Of a stretch of 64,000 bases of DNA, positions 17,158 through 25,965 are shown in pieces. The first letter of the stretch is position 1. Every line of letters starts with the position of its first letter. The notes beneath the pieces are model-generated. The model was not told the origin of the DNA and searched no databases. It saw only the letters and a list, made by a program, of their open reading frames with translations. This stretch comes from CAWCON01 sp963797185. Lineage in GTDB: Bacteria; Patescibacteriota; Saccharimonadia; Saccharimonadales; UBA4665. The stretch lies in the NCBI GenBank assembly GCA_963797185.1, contig CAWCON010000003.1, positions 248,001-312,000 on the forward strand, given 5' to 3'. Both the position numbers and the translations under genes were made by a program.

Positions 17158-17917
17158 ATGAGACAGAACGATCCAAGAATCCCTGGCGTTGCCATTGAAC
17201 GTCACTCGCAGGTGCCACCGGTTGGCCTTGATGTTAGGTCACGGCTCGATTTGTTGACGACCCCGCCGGCCTCGCTGGCTCGGTATTATAGCCGCTGCCG
17301 CTGTTATACCGACCTCACTGCAACCGACCTTTGTAGCTGAAACGGCCGTAGTAGCATTGGCGCATGGCATGAATGATGTTGGTACTGACTTTGGTGCTGC
17401 CTGGGACCGGACGTTTGATGAACAACAACTAAATCGCCAGGCTTTTGATAATCGACATCTTCGTCTACCCGGTGACGAAGCCACCATTACAGTCAGCCCA
17501 CTGGAGTCAATGACACCAATCCCCTACGTGACTGATCTTAACCCTATTATTGCTCGCAAAGCTCCCTGGTGGAATGCTACCTACTCTCCTGCGACAGTTA
17601 ACGGTTCGATTCGCCGACTCGAAGATATCGATCGTAATTACTCTGATATTGATGGTATTGGTAGCTTAGGCGCCGGTCAATGCAGTGACGACTTTGAATA
17701 TCTGGCGTGGGATGGTAGTGACCAGGAGTTTCCAAACGGTACGACCATCGAAATAGTAGAAACTAATCGCTATGTGGCCGGTCGACTCGACGCCGAACTT
17801 AACGGGAGTGCTCTGCAGATTTGCAATATTGGCAAACAAACCATTGCGGCTGATGCCCTCAATGATATCTATGTCCAGATTTTTCACCCGGGTGTAAAAA
17901 TCCCGAAAGCTCGTTAA
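17158..17917 (+). pseudogene. Membrane-anchored/exported unknown protein, frameshifted
   Basis: The first frame from the ATG at 17158 gives a polar N-terminus that runs into nonsense-like sequence and stops at 17340. The frame used from 17258 onward begins RRPRWLGIIAAAAVIPTS, an excellent export or membrane segment, and continues through the 186-codon ORF to 17917; it has a TGA at 17255-17257 and no good start. Joining both frames near 17255-17270 (a GACGACCCC stretch) gives one protein with a cytosolic head, one membrane helix and a soluble domain. Either the gene is broken or the sequence has a 1-nt error. Family unknown. Confidence 0.55.
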
Positions 17918-17944
17918 GGCATTCTTTGTTAGAATAGTATCATT

Positions 17945-18160
17945 ATGAACAGAGGCATTAAGGGAGTCGTTCAAAAGTGGAATCTTGAGGCAGCGAAAGT
18001 AGCCACCATCTACCCGGTTACTGATAAAGAACAAAAGCAATATGACAAAAAGTTTGCCGCTGCCGTTACCCTGTTTGAACACACCGTGGCAGGACGACCC
18101 GAGCTTCCGTCTCCTATTCCAAGCGAGGTAATTGTCTATAAAACATATACCACTCGGTAA
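17945..18160 (+). CDS. 71-aa unknown protein
   Basis: The ATG follows a TAGAAT/TAGTAT hexamer by 4-9 nt, in the local leaderless style. The product is Lys-rich and helical (DKEQKQYDKKFAAAVTLFEH). Its end overlaps the next ORF by 29 nt in another frame, so the two may be halves of one frameshifted gene or a coupled pair. Confidence 0.4.
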   Translation: MNRGIKGVVQKWNLEAAKVATIYPVTDKEQKQYDKKFAAAVTLFEHTVAGRPELPSPIPSEVIVYKTYTTR

Positions 18161-18485
18161 TCACTACCTCTTATTTGGGAAGAAACTGATAGAAACCCCC
18201 TTGCAAGCAGAACTATCGAAAACAGTTTACGGCCTCGACTCTGCCACTGGTGAAGGAGAAGTAGAAGAGGAACCCCCAGAGCGTGATTACGAGATAATGA
18301 TTGCAACGAAGCAGACTCCGAGTCCTGCCCGTTGGAATACTCCTGAAGCATTTTATAGTCATAATTGTACTGAAGTCTCACATTTAAGGATAAAGACTGG
18401 TGAGCTGGCGGTGAGATCATCCTTAGTGAATCTGAGTAACTTCCTTGATTTGATAACAGAAGTGGCCGCTGCCGCTAATCAATAA
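18132..18485 (+). CDS. 117-aa unknown protein, possible continuation of the previous gene
   Basis: The frame opens with a TTG preceded by a weak GAGG and overlaps the previous ORF by 29 nt. The protein has an acidic middle (GEGEVEEEPPERDYEIM) and a helical end (LSNFLDLITEVAAAANQ). Because no convincing independent start exists, a +1 frameshift joining it to the 17945 ORF is an equal possibility. Followed by an intrinsic terminator. Confidence 0.4.
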   Translation: MSIKHIPLGNHYLLFGKKLIETPLQAELSKTVYGLDSATGEGEVEEEPPERDYEIMIATKQTPSPARWNTPEAFYSHNCTEVSHLRIKTGELAVRSSLVNLSNFLDLITEVAAAANQ

Positions 18486-18525
18486 GCTGTTTTAGACTAT
18501 TACGCTTCTATAAGCCTATGCCCAG

Positions 18526-18551
18526 CCCTCTCAAGATTGAGGGTCTTTTTT
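18526..18551 (+). terminator. Rho-independent terminator
   Basis: CCCTC and GAGGG (with TCAA/TTGA able to extend the stem) followed by TCTTTTTT. It ends the 17945-18485 transcript just before the acetyltransferase promoter. Confidence 0.75.
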
Positions 18552-18574
18552 ATATACTTTGTTATAGTGAGAGA

Positions 18575-19108
18575 ATGATAAAGTTAGCTACTAAATCGCC
18601 GGATATAGAATTAATTGAACCTAATATAGAGCGCGATGCCCCGATCGCTGTTCGATGGTTGGAAGGCGACATTGGCAAAACCACCCTAAGACTCATGGGA
18701 AATAGTGAAGCCGATATCAAAACGCCGACCTTAGAAGAAGAAAAAGAACGTATTAAAGGATTTCTTGAGTCCGAAGATCAAATTACCTGGATGATTAGCC
18801 TGCATGACAAGCCGGTCGGTGCAGTATGGGTTAATTTGAAACCGACAGAATATCTGGCTGCTCCCTCAGTTCATATCATGATTGGCGACACAGATGCCAG
18901 GGGCCATGGTGTCGGTGGCAATACGATAGATGCGGTTATGGATTACCTGCGTGGAACGGGAGACTATCAAGAGCTTTATACCCGACATTTAGTTTCTAAT
19001 GTGCCTGCTGGTAAATTATTTGAGGACGCTGGTTTTAGTACCCTTGGCGAGTCGTATGAAGATGACAATGGTTTAAGCTGGCAAAATGCTCAGGTAAGTT
19101 TGGCGTAA
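18575..19108 (+). CDS. GNAT-family N-acetyltransferase
   Basis: A 177-aa protein of the GNAT fold. DARGHGVGG is the acetyl-CoA pyrophosphate-binding motif, preceded by a VHIMIGD strand and followed by the typical LVSNVPAGKLFEDAGF segment. The start at 18575 is chosen because TATAGT lies 6 nt upstream; the frame is open to 18518 through the terminator. The substrate is unknown. A hairpin terminator follows. Confidence 0.85.
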   Translation: MIKLATKSPDIELIEPNIERDAPIAVRWLEGDIGKTTLRLMGNSEADIKTPTLEEEKERIKGFLESEDQITWMISLHDKPVGAVWVNLKPTEYLAAPSVHIMIGDTDARGHGVGGNTIDAVMDYLRGTGDYQELYTRHLVSNVPAGKLFEDAGFSTLGESYEDDNGLSWQNAQVSLA

Positions 19109-19115
19109 GTTTTTG

Positions 19116-19134
19116 GCCACCTGGTGTGGCTTTT
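19116..19134 (+). terminator. Rho-independent terminator
   Basis: GCCAC, a CTGGT loop, GTGGC and TTTT, 7 nt after the acetyltransferase stop codon. Confidence 0.65.
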
Positions 19135-19170
19135 AACTTCTCATCTTCCCACGGTATTTAGCGACGTAAG

Positions 19171-19536
19171 TTAGCTGGCTTTCGGTCGGCTGGATTTCTG
19201 AGCTTGTTGCTCAAACGGCGCATATTCCCGAAAACGGTCATATTCAATCGGTCGTCTGATGCCCCGATCAGTTACTAGATTGGCGGTACCATCATAGCCG
19301 TGCAGTTTATATATCCCCGGTTCGGTTTGACTGGCTTCGACATATGATGATAATTCACCAGTTCGGCGCGTCTCAAAGGCTCGAGCGGTTGCTCGATCAG
19401 CCAGAGCGAACCTTATTTCACGCCCAACGACCATTTCCCCAAATGACATAGCCGTAAAAACATTGTGCTCCCCACTTGGTTGGAGAGTGATGGTGGGGTG
19501 ATTCTCGTTTCCCCAATCAACGCTTTTGAACTCCAT
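19171..19536 (-). CDS. 121-aa unknown protein
   Basis: Starts at the ATG at 19536, preceded by AAGGAGAACG; the frame is open to 19605. A soluble, mixed alpha/beta small protein (GREIRFALADRATARAFE) with a basic, Gln/Ser-rich C-terminus. No family recognised. It is divergent from the ATPase operon that begins near 19.7 kb. Confidence 0.5.
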   Translation of the reverse strand: MEFKSVDWGNENHPTITLQPSGEHNVFTAMSFGEMVVGREIRFALADRATARAFETRRTGELSSYVEASQTEPGIYKLHGYDGTANLVTDRGIRRPIEYDRFREYAPFEQQAQKSSRPKAS

Positions 19537-19743
19537 AGTCTCGTTCTCCTTATCTATATCCAACTGTAATACAACATAATGCAAGCGTGCAAGCACATTC
19601 ATCACATTGACAGGTGTAATGTTGTATTAATAACTATGTAGTATTGCAAACTATTGGACGTTAGGGGTAATATCTGTCTAACGAAATCTGTTGATAAGAG
19701 AGCAGCAATTCGTAGAAGGTAACAGTAAGCGGGAGAGGCTTTT

Positions 19744-19863
19744 ATGAGTCAAATCAATCCTCCGGTATTTATTCACTCCTCTACGATTGCGTGCCCACAA
19801 ATTGATAAGCTACCCCTCTCAAATCTCCATCAGCCTCAATTGATTAAGATCAATAGGAACTGA
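19744..19863 (+). CDS. 39-aa leader-like ORF upstream of the ATPase gene
   Basis: An ATG preceded by GGGAGAGG opens 39 codons that stop at TGA 19861-19863, one nucleotide before the ATG of the ATPase gene. The spacing implies translational coupling, since ribosomes finishing here can restart at 19865. The peptide is Pro/Ser/Ile-rich with one Cys and no clear signal peptide. It may be a real small protein or a regulatory leader. Confidence 0.5.
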   Translation: MSQINPPVFIHSSTIACPQIDKLPLSNLHQPQLIKINRN

Positions 19864-19864
19864 T

Positions 19865-22495
19865 ATGTTATCCCTAGGGTTCATATTAGACAGCATTATC
19901 TACGTGCTGGTCTTGCGTCTTATTATCTGGCCATTCCTGGTTGTACCTTTATTTGATTGGTTCGATTTTAGGCGCCAGCATAATATTGAAACTACTCTAC
20001 TTGAGTTAACGCCACCAATCAGTAGCGCAAAAACTGCCAAGTCTACTCAAGAATTATTCAGAGCCGTGCATAGTTTATGCGCTACCCAATCATATGAGGA
20101 TCATTTTCTGCATCGTAAACAACTTATTTCTTTCGAAGTTGTTTCCTCTCGCTATCAGGGCATTCGTTTTCTTGTTCGGTTACCAGAACGGAATATCGCG
20201 TCTTTTCAACAAACCATGGTTGCCTATTTGCCTGAGGTACAGTTTCGGCAGGTAGAAGATTATCTCGATGAGCCCACAGCAACTCCATCAAAAGATAATC
20301 ACTACATCGTGCTCAAAGAATTCAAACAAGCGAGATCCTTCGTTTTCCCGTTGCGAACTCAAAAGTCACTAACTAGTCACGACCCGATTGACTATGTCAC
20401 TGCCTCCATGACCAAACCTAAGCCAGGAGAGTTAATGATTATGCAATTAGTTTTGTCCTCTTATCGCTCTCATAGAGCCATGAGGATTCGTCGAAAACTA
20501 GCGCAAGGCAAAGATCCTAAGTTATTAGAGCTAACTTCACAAAACATAATATCTTTGATGGCCAATGTCTTTACACTTCTTTCTACAGCTTTCGTCGAAG
20601 CCTTGGAGTTTACTCTCGGTAGGTTTACGGACAATCCCCCTCCCCTCAGCCGCTATAAGCGCATGTCGACTGGTTCCTCTTTATGGGTTAACCAACCGAT
20701 ACGAGACAGAATACTGGGCAAACTTAGTGAGCCGTTGTTTTATGCTGATCTACGAGGCTACGTAGTGGTTAATAATCGGCGCCGGGCAGAAGAACAATTC
20801 AGTAGCCTAACGAGCGCACTGGCCTCGTTTACTGACCACGGATATCAGCAGCTGGTATCTACTGAGGGTCTGTTTCCACCATTCTTGTGGCATCTACTTA
20901 AACCTTTAGATTCTTCCTCCGTGGGGCGAGCCTATCATCGCTTTTGCTTGTCTAAGTTCACACTACGTTTGCCGTCGTTATTCACGAGTAACTCGTGTGT
21001 ACTATCTGCTTCTGAAGTGGCCGGGCTGTATCACTTTCCGTATGGGCAAACAGGAAAAATAGAAAATGTAGTTGCCAATCTCAGCCGAACATTACCTGCT
21101 TCAGTAGCACTGAAGCGAAATGCAGACACGGCTGGTTTTGATATCATACTTGGTAGTAATCAACATCACGGCACCACAACTCCAATTGGCTTAACATTAG
21201 CCGAGCGTGAACGGCACATCTATATTATCGGCGGTACCGGCAACGGTAAAACTACAATGCTGTTATACGGCGTCGTTCAGGATATGAAGAATGGTAAAGG
21301 ACTGGCGGTTGTTGATCCGCACGGTGATTTTGCCGAAACGATACTAAAGCATGTGCCAGAAGATCGTATTAATGATGTCATCTACGTAAATCCAATAGAT
21401 TTATCGTACCCAATTGGTTTAAATCTACTTGAATTGCCGGTAGGTCTAAGTGAAGATGAGATTCTAATCGAAAAGGATCTGGTCACTGAGTCAGTAATAT
21501 CAGTATTCCGTAAAATATTCTCTGATGATGATACGGGCGGCCATCGTATCGAGTATATTTTACGTAATACTATCCATACAGCCTTTACAGTCCCTAACGC
21601 CACAGTATTCACGGTATTTAAACTCCTAACTGATCCTGTATATCGAAGAAGCGTCACATATAAACTGGATGAGGGTGATCTTAAGAATTTCTGGAAAAAC
21701 GAGCTTGGCAAAGCTGGTAACTTTCAGAGAGTTAAGATGTCTCAGGGTGTTACTGCTAAGATCGGGCGTTTCAGATTCAACGAAAGCGCTAAACGTATGC
21801 TTGAGCAACCAAGGTCTACTATCGACTTCGAAGATATCATTAACTCAGGCAAGATCTTAATATGTAACTTTTCAAAGGGTAATCTCGGTGAAGATACATC
21901 GTCACTGTTTGGGGTAACAACATTAGCTAAATTACAGCTGGCTGCTCTGCGTCGAGCTAGGACTGACCAAACTAACCGACGTCCCTTCTATGTCTATGTC
22001 GATGAGTTTCAAAATTTTGCCACCATGAGTTTTGTGCAACTACTGAGTGAAGCAAGAAAGTATAAACTATTTCTTACTATGGCAGAACAGTCTACTTCGC
22101 AACAAGAAGAACAACGAATGGTTAATATTATATTGGCGAATGTCGGAACGGTTGTTTGTTTTCGATCTGGTAGTCCAGCTGATGAGCAATTTGTATTACC
22201 GTTATTCAGACCATACATAAATCAGGGCGAAATCGCTAGCTTGCCAGCCTTCAATTTCTATATGCGAATAGCTGCGCTACAGACACAAGAGCCACTGTCG
22301 GGAGAAACGTTACTATTAGATGACGACGGCAATAAAAAGATTATGAATAGAGTAATGGCCGCTTCGAGAAAACGATATGCCATTGAGTACATTGCGCCGA
22401 AAAAAGAGTTTGTTCGGCAAGCGGCGGGATCCGGGCTTATGGAACCCGTTGTACAACGCAGCAAATCAATAGAAGAAGTAGTCGTATCAATATAA
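19865..22495 (+). CDS. VirD4/TraG-type type IV secretion ATPase
   Basis: An 876-aa protein with a hydrophobic N-terminal anchor (about residues 1-30), a long linker, and a C-terminal AAA/HerA-like motor. The Walker A motif GGTGNGKTTM is at about 456, AVVDPHGDF at about 480 and VYVDEFQNF (Walker B) at about 710, followed by LLSEARKYKLFLTMAEQ. This is the layout of conjugative coupling proteins and DUF87-like DNA pumps that deliver DNA or protein to a secretion channel. Its neighbour is a replication-relaxation protein, so the pair probably comes from a plasmid or integrated conjugative element. No VirB4, relaxase or other secretion gene is in the window. Confidence 0.82.
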   Translation: MLSLGFILDSIIYVLVLRLIIWPFLVVPLFDWFDFRRQHNIETTLLELTPPISSAKTAKSTQELFRAVHSLCATQSYEDHFLHRKQLISFEVVSSRYQGIRFLVRLPERNIASFQQTMVAYLPEVQFRQVEDYLDEPTATPSKDNHYIVLKEFKQARSFVFPLRTQKSLTSHDPIDYVTASMTKPKPGELMIMQLVLSSYRSHRAMRIRRKLAQGKDPKLLELTSQNIISLMANVFTLLSTAFVEALEFTLGRFTDNPPPLSRYKRMSTGSSLWVNQPIRDRILGKLSEPLFYADLRGYVVVNNRRRAEEQFSSLTSALASFTDHGYQQLVSTEGLFPPFLWHLLKPLDSSSVGRAYHRFCLSKFTLRLPSLFTSNSCVLSASEVAGLYHFPYGQTGKIENVVANLSRTLPASVALKRNADTAGFDIILGSNQHHGTTTPIGLTLAERERHIYIIGGTGNGKTTMLLYGVVQDMKNGKGLAVVDPHGDFAETILKHVPEDRINDVIYVNPIDLSYPIGLNLLELPVGLSEDEILIEKDLVTESVISVFRKIFSDDDTGGHRIEYILRNTIHTAFTVPNATVFTVFKLLTDPVYRRSVTYKLDEGDLKNFWKNELGKAGNFQRVKMSQGVTAKIGRFRFNESAKRMLEQPRSTIDFEDIINSGKILICNFSKGNLGEDTSSLFGVTTLAKLQLAALRRARTDQTNRRPFYVYVDEFQNFATMSFVQLLSEARKYKLFLTMAEQSTSQQEEQRMVNIILANVGTVVCFRSGSPADEQFVLPLFRPYINQGEIASLPAFNFYMRIAALQTQEPLSGETLLLDDDGNKKIMNRVMAASRKRYAIEYIAPKKEFVRQAAGSGLMEPVVQRSKSIEEVVVSI

Positions 22496-22522
22496 CTGAT
22501 GATAGCAAAGGGAGAGGCCGAC

Positions 22523-23286
22523 TTAGTCTGAGGGCTGCTTTACTCCTTTGATTAACTGGTTAGTCATAAGCATGTCAATCGTTGCAGCCGCAAAAACTAC
22601 GTTCCCTGCCCAGTAATCTTCTATCTCTTTAATCACTTGAGTCGCTACTCGATGCCGTAATTCTTTCGTGTCACAAACGAATAGTACAATTGGAAACTTG
22701 CTCGTCTCGGTCCAGTCAGCACTATCTGCATATTCAAGGTACTGTTTAATACGTTGTCTGATTACAAAGAATGGTGTCGACGACTCGAAATAGTCCATCA
22801 TAAAGTGTGTAGTCGTCGTAACACCCTTTAGGGATATATATGCATCAGGTAGTGGTTTTGGAAAATTGTCATAAGTATTGAGGCAGCTTTTGGTAAAGAA
22901 CTCAAGGTTATCTTTATGCTTTTGTTTGAGAGTACAGTAGACCTTGAATACTTCGATGCTGTGATTAATGAATCGCTGGCTAGCAATCCTGTCTTTGTAC
23001 ATCAAGTTTAGTATTGGCTCATTGACCTCAATCTTTTCTTTCAAAAATCGAACCCCTTTTGGTAGCACAAAGTAGTTAGCTTCCTTATTCTGAAGCCGGT
23101 AGCTGCCATCATAATGTCTGCCGATGTATTCTTGTTGTAATAAGTTTTGTAATCGATAGTGTGTATAGGTTGGTGACTTCAGTTCTTGATAATTAACAAT
23201 GAGTGAGCGGGTAGCAAAGCGGAATTTATAAAGTATGAGTAGTATTTCTTGTTGAGAGTGATTTAACTGTCTATGTGATTGTGCCA
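22523..23286 (-). CDS. Replication-relaxation family winged-helix protein
   Basis: A 254-aa protein starting at the ATG at 23286 with GGA a few nt upstream; the frame is open to 23341. The N-terminus (QEILLILYKFRFATRSLIVNYQ) is a winged-helix domain, and the later PDAYI segment followed by a mixed alpha/beta region fits the replication-relaxation family, found on mobile elements next to TraG-like ATPases. The family is linked to plasmid replication or mobilisation. It converges on the ATPase gene with a gap of 27 nt. A TATACTAT element lies upstream. Confidence 0.72.
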
Positions 23287-23370
23287 TGTAACATTCCTGC
23301 TGCGTGTTACATAGTATATGTATATAAAGAAACAATAACAAACATGAACCAACAGATAAATTGTCTACTT

Positions 23371-23400
23371 CTTAACATGAATTACGCAATTCATGTTAAG
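23371..23400. repeat. Perfect 30-bp palindrome in a divergent intergenic region
   Basis: CTTAACATGAATT and AATTCATGTTAAG flank ACGC, giving 13-bp perfect arms. It lies in the 326-bp gap (23287-23612) between the divergent replication-relaxation gene and the polysaccharide operon. No T-run follows the arms, so it looks like an operator or a protein-binding or recombination site rather than a terminator. The rest of the gap is AT-rich with no clear consensus promoter. Confidence 0.8.
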
Positions 23401-23612
23401 CTACTTACATTTGCACATATCAAATTATCGTTCGAGAGGCGACTGTGATCATCTAGCTTTTTCTTTGATTCGTAATCTCAGTGTTGCTCCCTTTAATATT
23501 GGTCTAGAATGTGAAAATTCCCCTGGTGTTATCTGTAGAAATATGTAAAATGAAAAGAAAGGTCACGACTGTCAATTCTGTGGTCTTGCAATGAAAGTGA
23601 TAAAGGGGTTGT

Positions 23613-24077
23613 GTGAAAATACGTGCGTTGAACCGTAAATCTGTTCGCTATTGCCTAATTGGAGTCGTAGTTATTGCCTTCACATCTTTTGGAATAGCTG
23701 ATGCGCATCGTATAAGAAACCAACTTAACACTTGGAAATTATTGCCTTCACCTAAACATTTAACTGAACTCTATTTTGCAAACCCTAATAGCCTGCCCTC
23801 GACCTACAGTGTTTCAGTAAACCAACAGTTTGCATTTACAGTTCATAACTTGGAATATCACTCTGTAAACTATAATTATCAAATTTATGAGGAGAGCATA
23901 GACGGGTTGCAAGTTACAATTCTTAAGCAGGGCTCGTTTTTGCTAGGACAAAATCAGTACAAGACTATTAGTGAAAATATTATGCTAAATGATTTAGGCC
24001 CACAGGCAAAAGTGGTCGTTAACCTTATAAATACGAGTGAGTCAATTGACTATTTAATAGATAGGACGAGTTTGTGA
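23613..24077 (+). CDS. DUF1616-like membrane-anchored protein
   Basis: A 154-aa protein with a GTG start. A basic head and one membrane helix (about residues 12-30) are followed by an extracellular beta-rich domain; TELYFANP ... FTVHNLEYHSVNYNYQI resembles DUF1616 domains seen in archaeal and CPR polysaccharide clusters. It overlaps the next gene by 4 bp and opens the operon. Its role is unknown; it could help assemble or anchor surface glycan. Confidence 0.55.
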   Translation: MKIRALNRKSVRYCLIGVVVIAFTSFGIADAHRIRNQLNTWKLLPSPKHLTELYFANPNSLPSTYSVSVNQQFAFTVHNLEYHSVNYNYQIYEESIDGLQVTILKQGSFLLGQNQYKTISENIMLNDLGPQAKVVVNLINTSESIDYLIDRTSL

Positions 24078-24844
24078 AAACCTTATCAGTTGTTATACCT
24101 GCGCTTAACGAGGAACACGGTATCGGGCCTGTTATTAAAGAAATTCCGATAGATAAGCTTAAAGATATGGGTTATAGCGTTGAGATTCTTGTCATTGATA
24201 ATGGATCAACCGACAAAACCCCTCGTATCGCTCGTGATCACGGCGCAACGGTTATTATCCAGCCGATTCGAGGATACGGAAACGCATATAAGGCAGGCTT
24301 TGCAAATGCTCGCGGCGATATTATTGCCACCGGTGATGCGGACCTCACCTACCCTTTTGAAGATCTGCCAAAATTTGTTTCTATGATCGAAGATGAAGGA
24401 GTTGATTTTATTAACACTGACCGTTTGACTAATTTGCAGCCAGGAGTCATGGAATTTTCTCATCGTTTTGGTAACGAGCTTTTAACGATAGGGACAAAGT
24501 TTTTGTTTCGATGGCCGTTTAAGGATTCTCAGTCTGGCATGTGGATTTTTAAAAGATCCATTTGGAAGAAATTACATGTTAAATCTTCTGGTATGCCATT
24601 TTCTCAGGAGCTAAAGATAGAAGCGTATCGTAGAGGCTTTAAGTGTATTGAGGTTCCAATTGATTATCGAGCGAGAGCGGGTGAAGTTAAATTAAATACA
24701 TTAAAAGATGGGCTTGGCAATGTCTGGGAACTTATAAAAAAATATTTTCAAATGCACTTAAATTCCCGACAATCTCAGCCAAAAATAAAAAATGTAAAGC
24801 AACGGGAGGATGGGTCGCTTGAGAGTGATACGGAGAGAATGTGA
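24074..24844 (+). CDS. Family 2 glycosyltransferase, dolichyl/polyprenyl-phosphate hexose synthase type
   Basis: A 256-aa cytosolic GT-A enzyme. SVVIPALNEEHGIG and VLVIDNGSTDKTP form the nucleotide-binding part, GDADLTYPFEDL holds the metal-binding acidic motif, and the GDSQSGMWIF-like region follows at about 155. No C-terminal membrane helices are present, as in DPM1-like enzymes that load a sugar onto a polyprenyl phosphate. It overlaps both neighbours by 4 bp in the operon. Confidence 0.85.
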   Translation: MKTLSVVIPALNEEHGIGPVIKEIPIDKLKDMGYSVEILVIDNGSTDKTPRIARDHGATVIIQPIRGYGNAYKAGFANARGDIIATGDADLTYPFEDLPKFVSMIEDEGVDFINTDRLTNLQPGVMEFSHRFGNELLTIGTKFLFRWPFKDSQSGMWIFKRSIWKKLHVKSSGMPFSQELKIEAYRRGFKCIEVPIDYRARAGEVKLNTLKDGLGNVWELIKKYFQMHLNSRQSQPKIKNVKQREDGSLESDTERM

Positions 24845-25965
24845 AAAAACGAAAAATTATCTTAGTCTATGATGCAATCTACCCTTACATAAAAGGTGGA
24901 GGCGAGCGTAGATTTTATGAACTCGGTAAACGATTAGTTAACAACCAGACAGAAGTGCACTTATATGGCATGAAGTTGTGGGACGGCCCCAAAATTATTA
25001 AACGCGATGGACTTATATTGCATGGCATTGCTAAAGCACGACCACTTTATACAAAGTCTGGTCGTCGCTCGATAAGACAAGCGATGTTATTTGGACTAAA
25101 TGTTTGGAAAATCGTGGGAGTTAATTTTGATGTTATAGATTGCTGCGGTTTTCCCTATTTTTCACTTTTCCCATGCAAGCTAGCAGCGGTTCTTCGTGGT
25201 AAACCTCTGTATGCGACTTGGCATGAAGTTTGGGGTAAGGAATATTGGCTGGAGTATTTAGGTGTGTTTGGGCTTATTGGCTTTATGGTCGAGAAGGTAG
25301 CTTCACGTTTGCCCGATGAGATACTCACGGTTATTCAGTCTGTCGAGACAAAATTAAGAAATGAGTTAGGTGTAAAACAGCCGATACATGTAATTTCTAA
25401 TGGTATTGATCACGATAATCTTCAGGCGATTATGCCGTCCAATAATCAGTCAGACGTAATCTATGTCGGCAGATTGGTGAAATTCAAGCATGTTGATTTT
25501 GCAATTAGAGCTATCGCCGAACTAAAAAAACAAGGCGTAGCTCTTAAATTTAATATTATTGGTGATGGCCCTGAATATCATAGCCTACAATCTTTGACTC
25601 GGAAATTGCACGTTCTTAGAAATGTGCGATTCTTGGGTTTTATTGAAAATTCGAAAGGTGTTTATAAATTAATGAAGGCTTCAAAGGTTTTGGTTCTACC
25701 ATCAAGCAGAGAAGGATTTGGTATGGTCGTTATTGAAGCAAATGGCTGTGATTTGCCTGTCATAACAATAGATGAACCACATAATTTAGCACAATATCTG
25801 ATTCGGCCACTGTCAAACGGTAGTGTTGTGAAGCTTAATGAACTGGCAGTAGCCGAAGCAATAAAGTATTGGGTTAATCAAGCTCCTGCAAAGTACCATA
25901 AAAACGTTAGCCAATTCGATTGGGGCAAGATCACCGAACAAGTCGCTAGGGTATATGCAGTATGA
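24841..25965 (+). CDS. Family 4 glycosyltransferase
   Basis: A 374-aa GT-B enzyme. The N-terminal GGGERRFYELGKRL loop, the IYVGRLVKFKHVDFAI hinge and the C-terminal SSREGFGMVVIEANG acidic motif are standard for GT4, which transfers sugars with retention of configuration from nucleotide-sugar donors. It overlaps the neighbours by 4 bp. It would extend the repeat unit of a surface polysaccharide at the inner face of the membrane. Confidence 0.88.
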   Translation: MKKRKIILVYDAIYPYIKGGGERRFYELGKRLVNNQTEVHLYGMKLWDGPKIIKRDGLILHGIAKARPLYTKSGRRSIRQAMLFGLNVWKIVGVNFDVIDCCGFPYFSLFPCKLAAVLRGKPLYATWHEVWGKEYWLEYLGVFGLIGFMVEKVASRLPDEILTVIQSVETKLRNELGVKQPIHVISNGIDHDNLQAIMPSNNQSDVIYVGRLVKFKHVDFAIRAIAELKKQGVALKFNIIGDGPEYHSLQSLTRKLHVLRNVRFLGFIENSKGVYKLMKASKVLVLPSSREGFGMVVIEANGCDLPVITIDEPHNLAQYLIRPLSNGSVVKLNELAVAEAIKYWVNQAPAKYHKNVSQFDWGKITEQVARVYAV

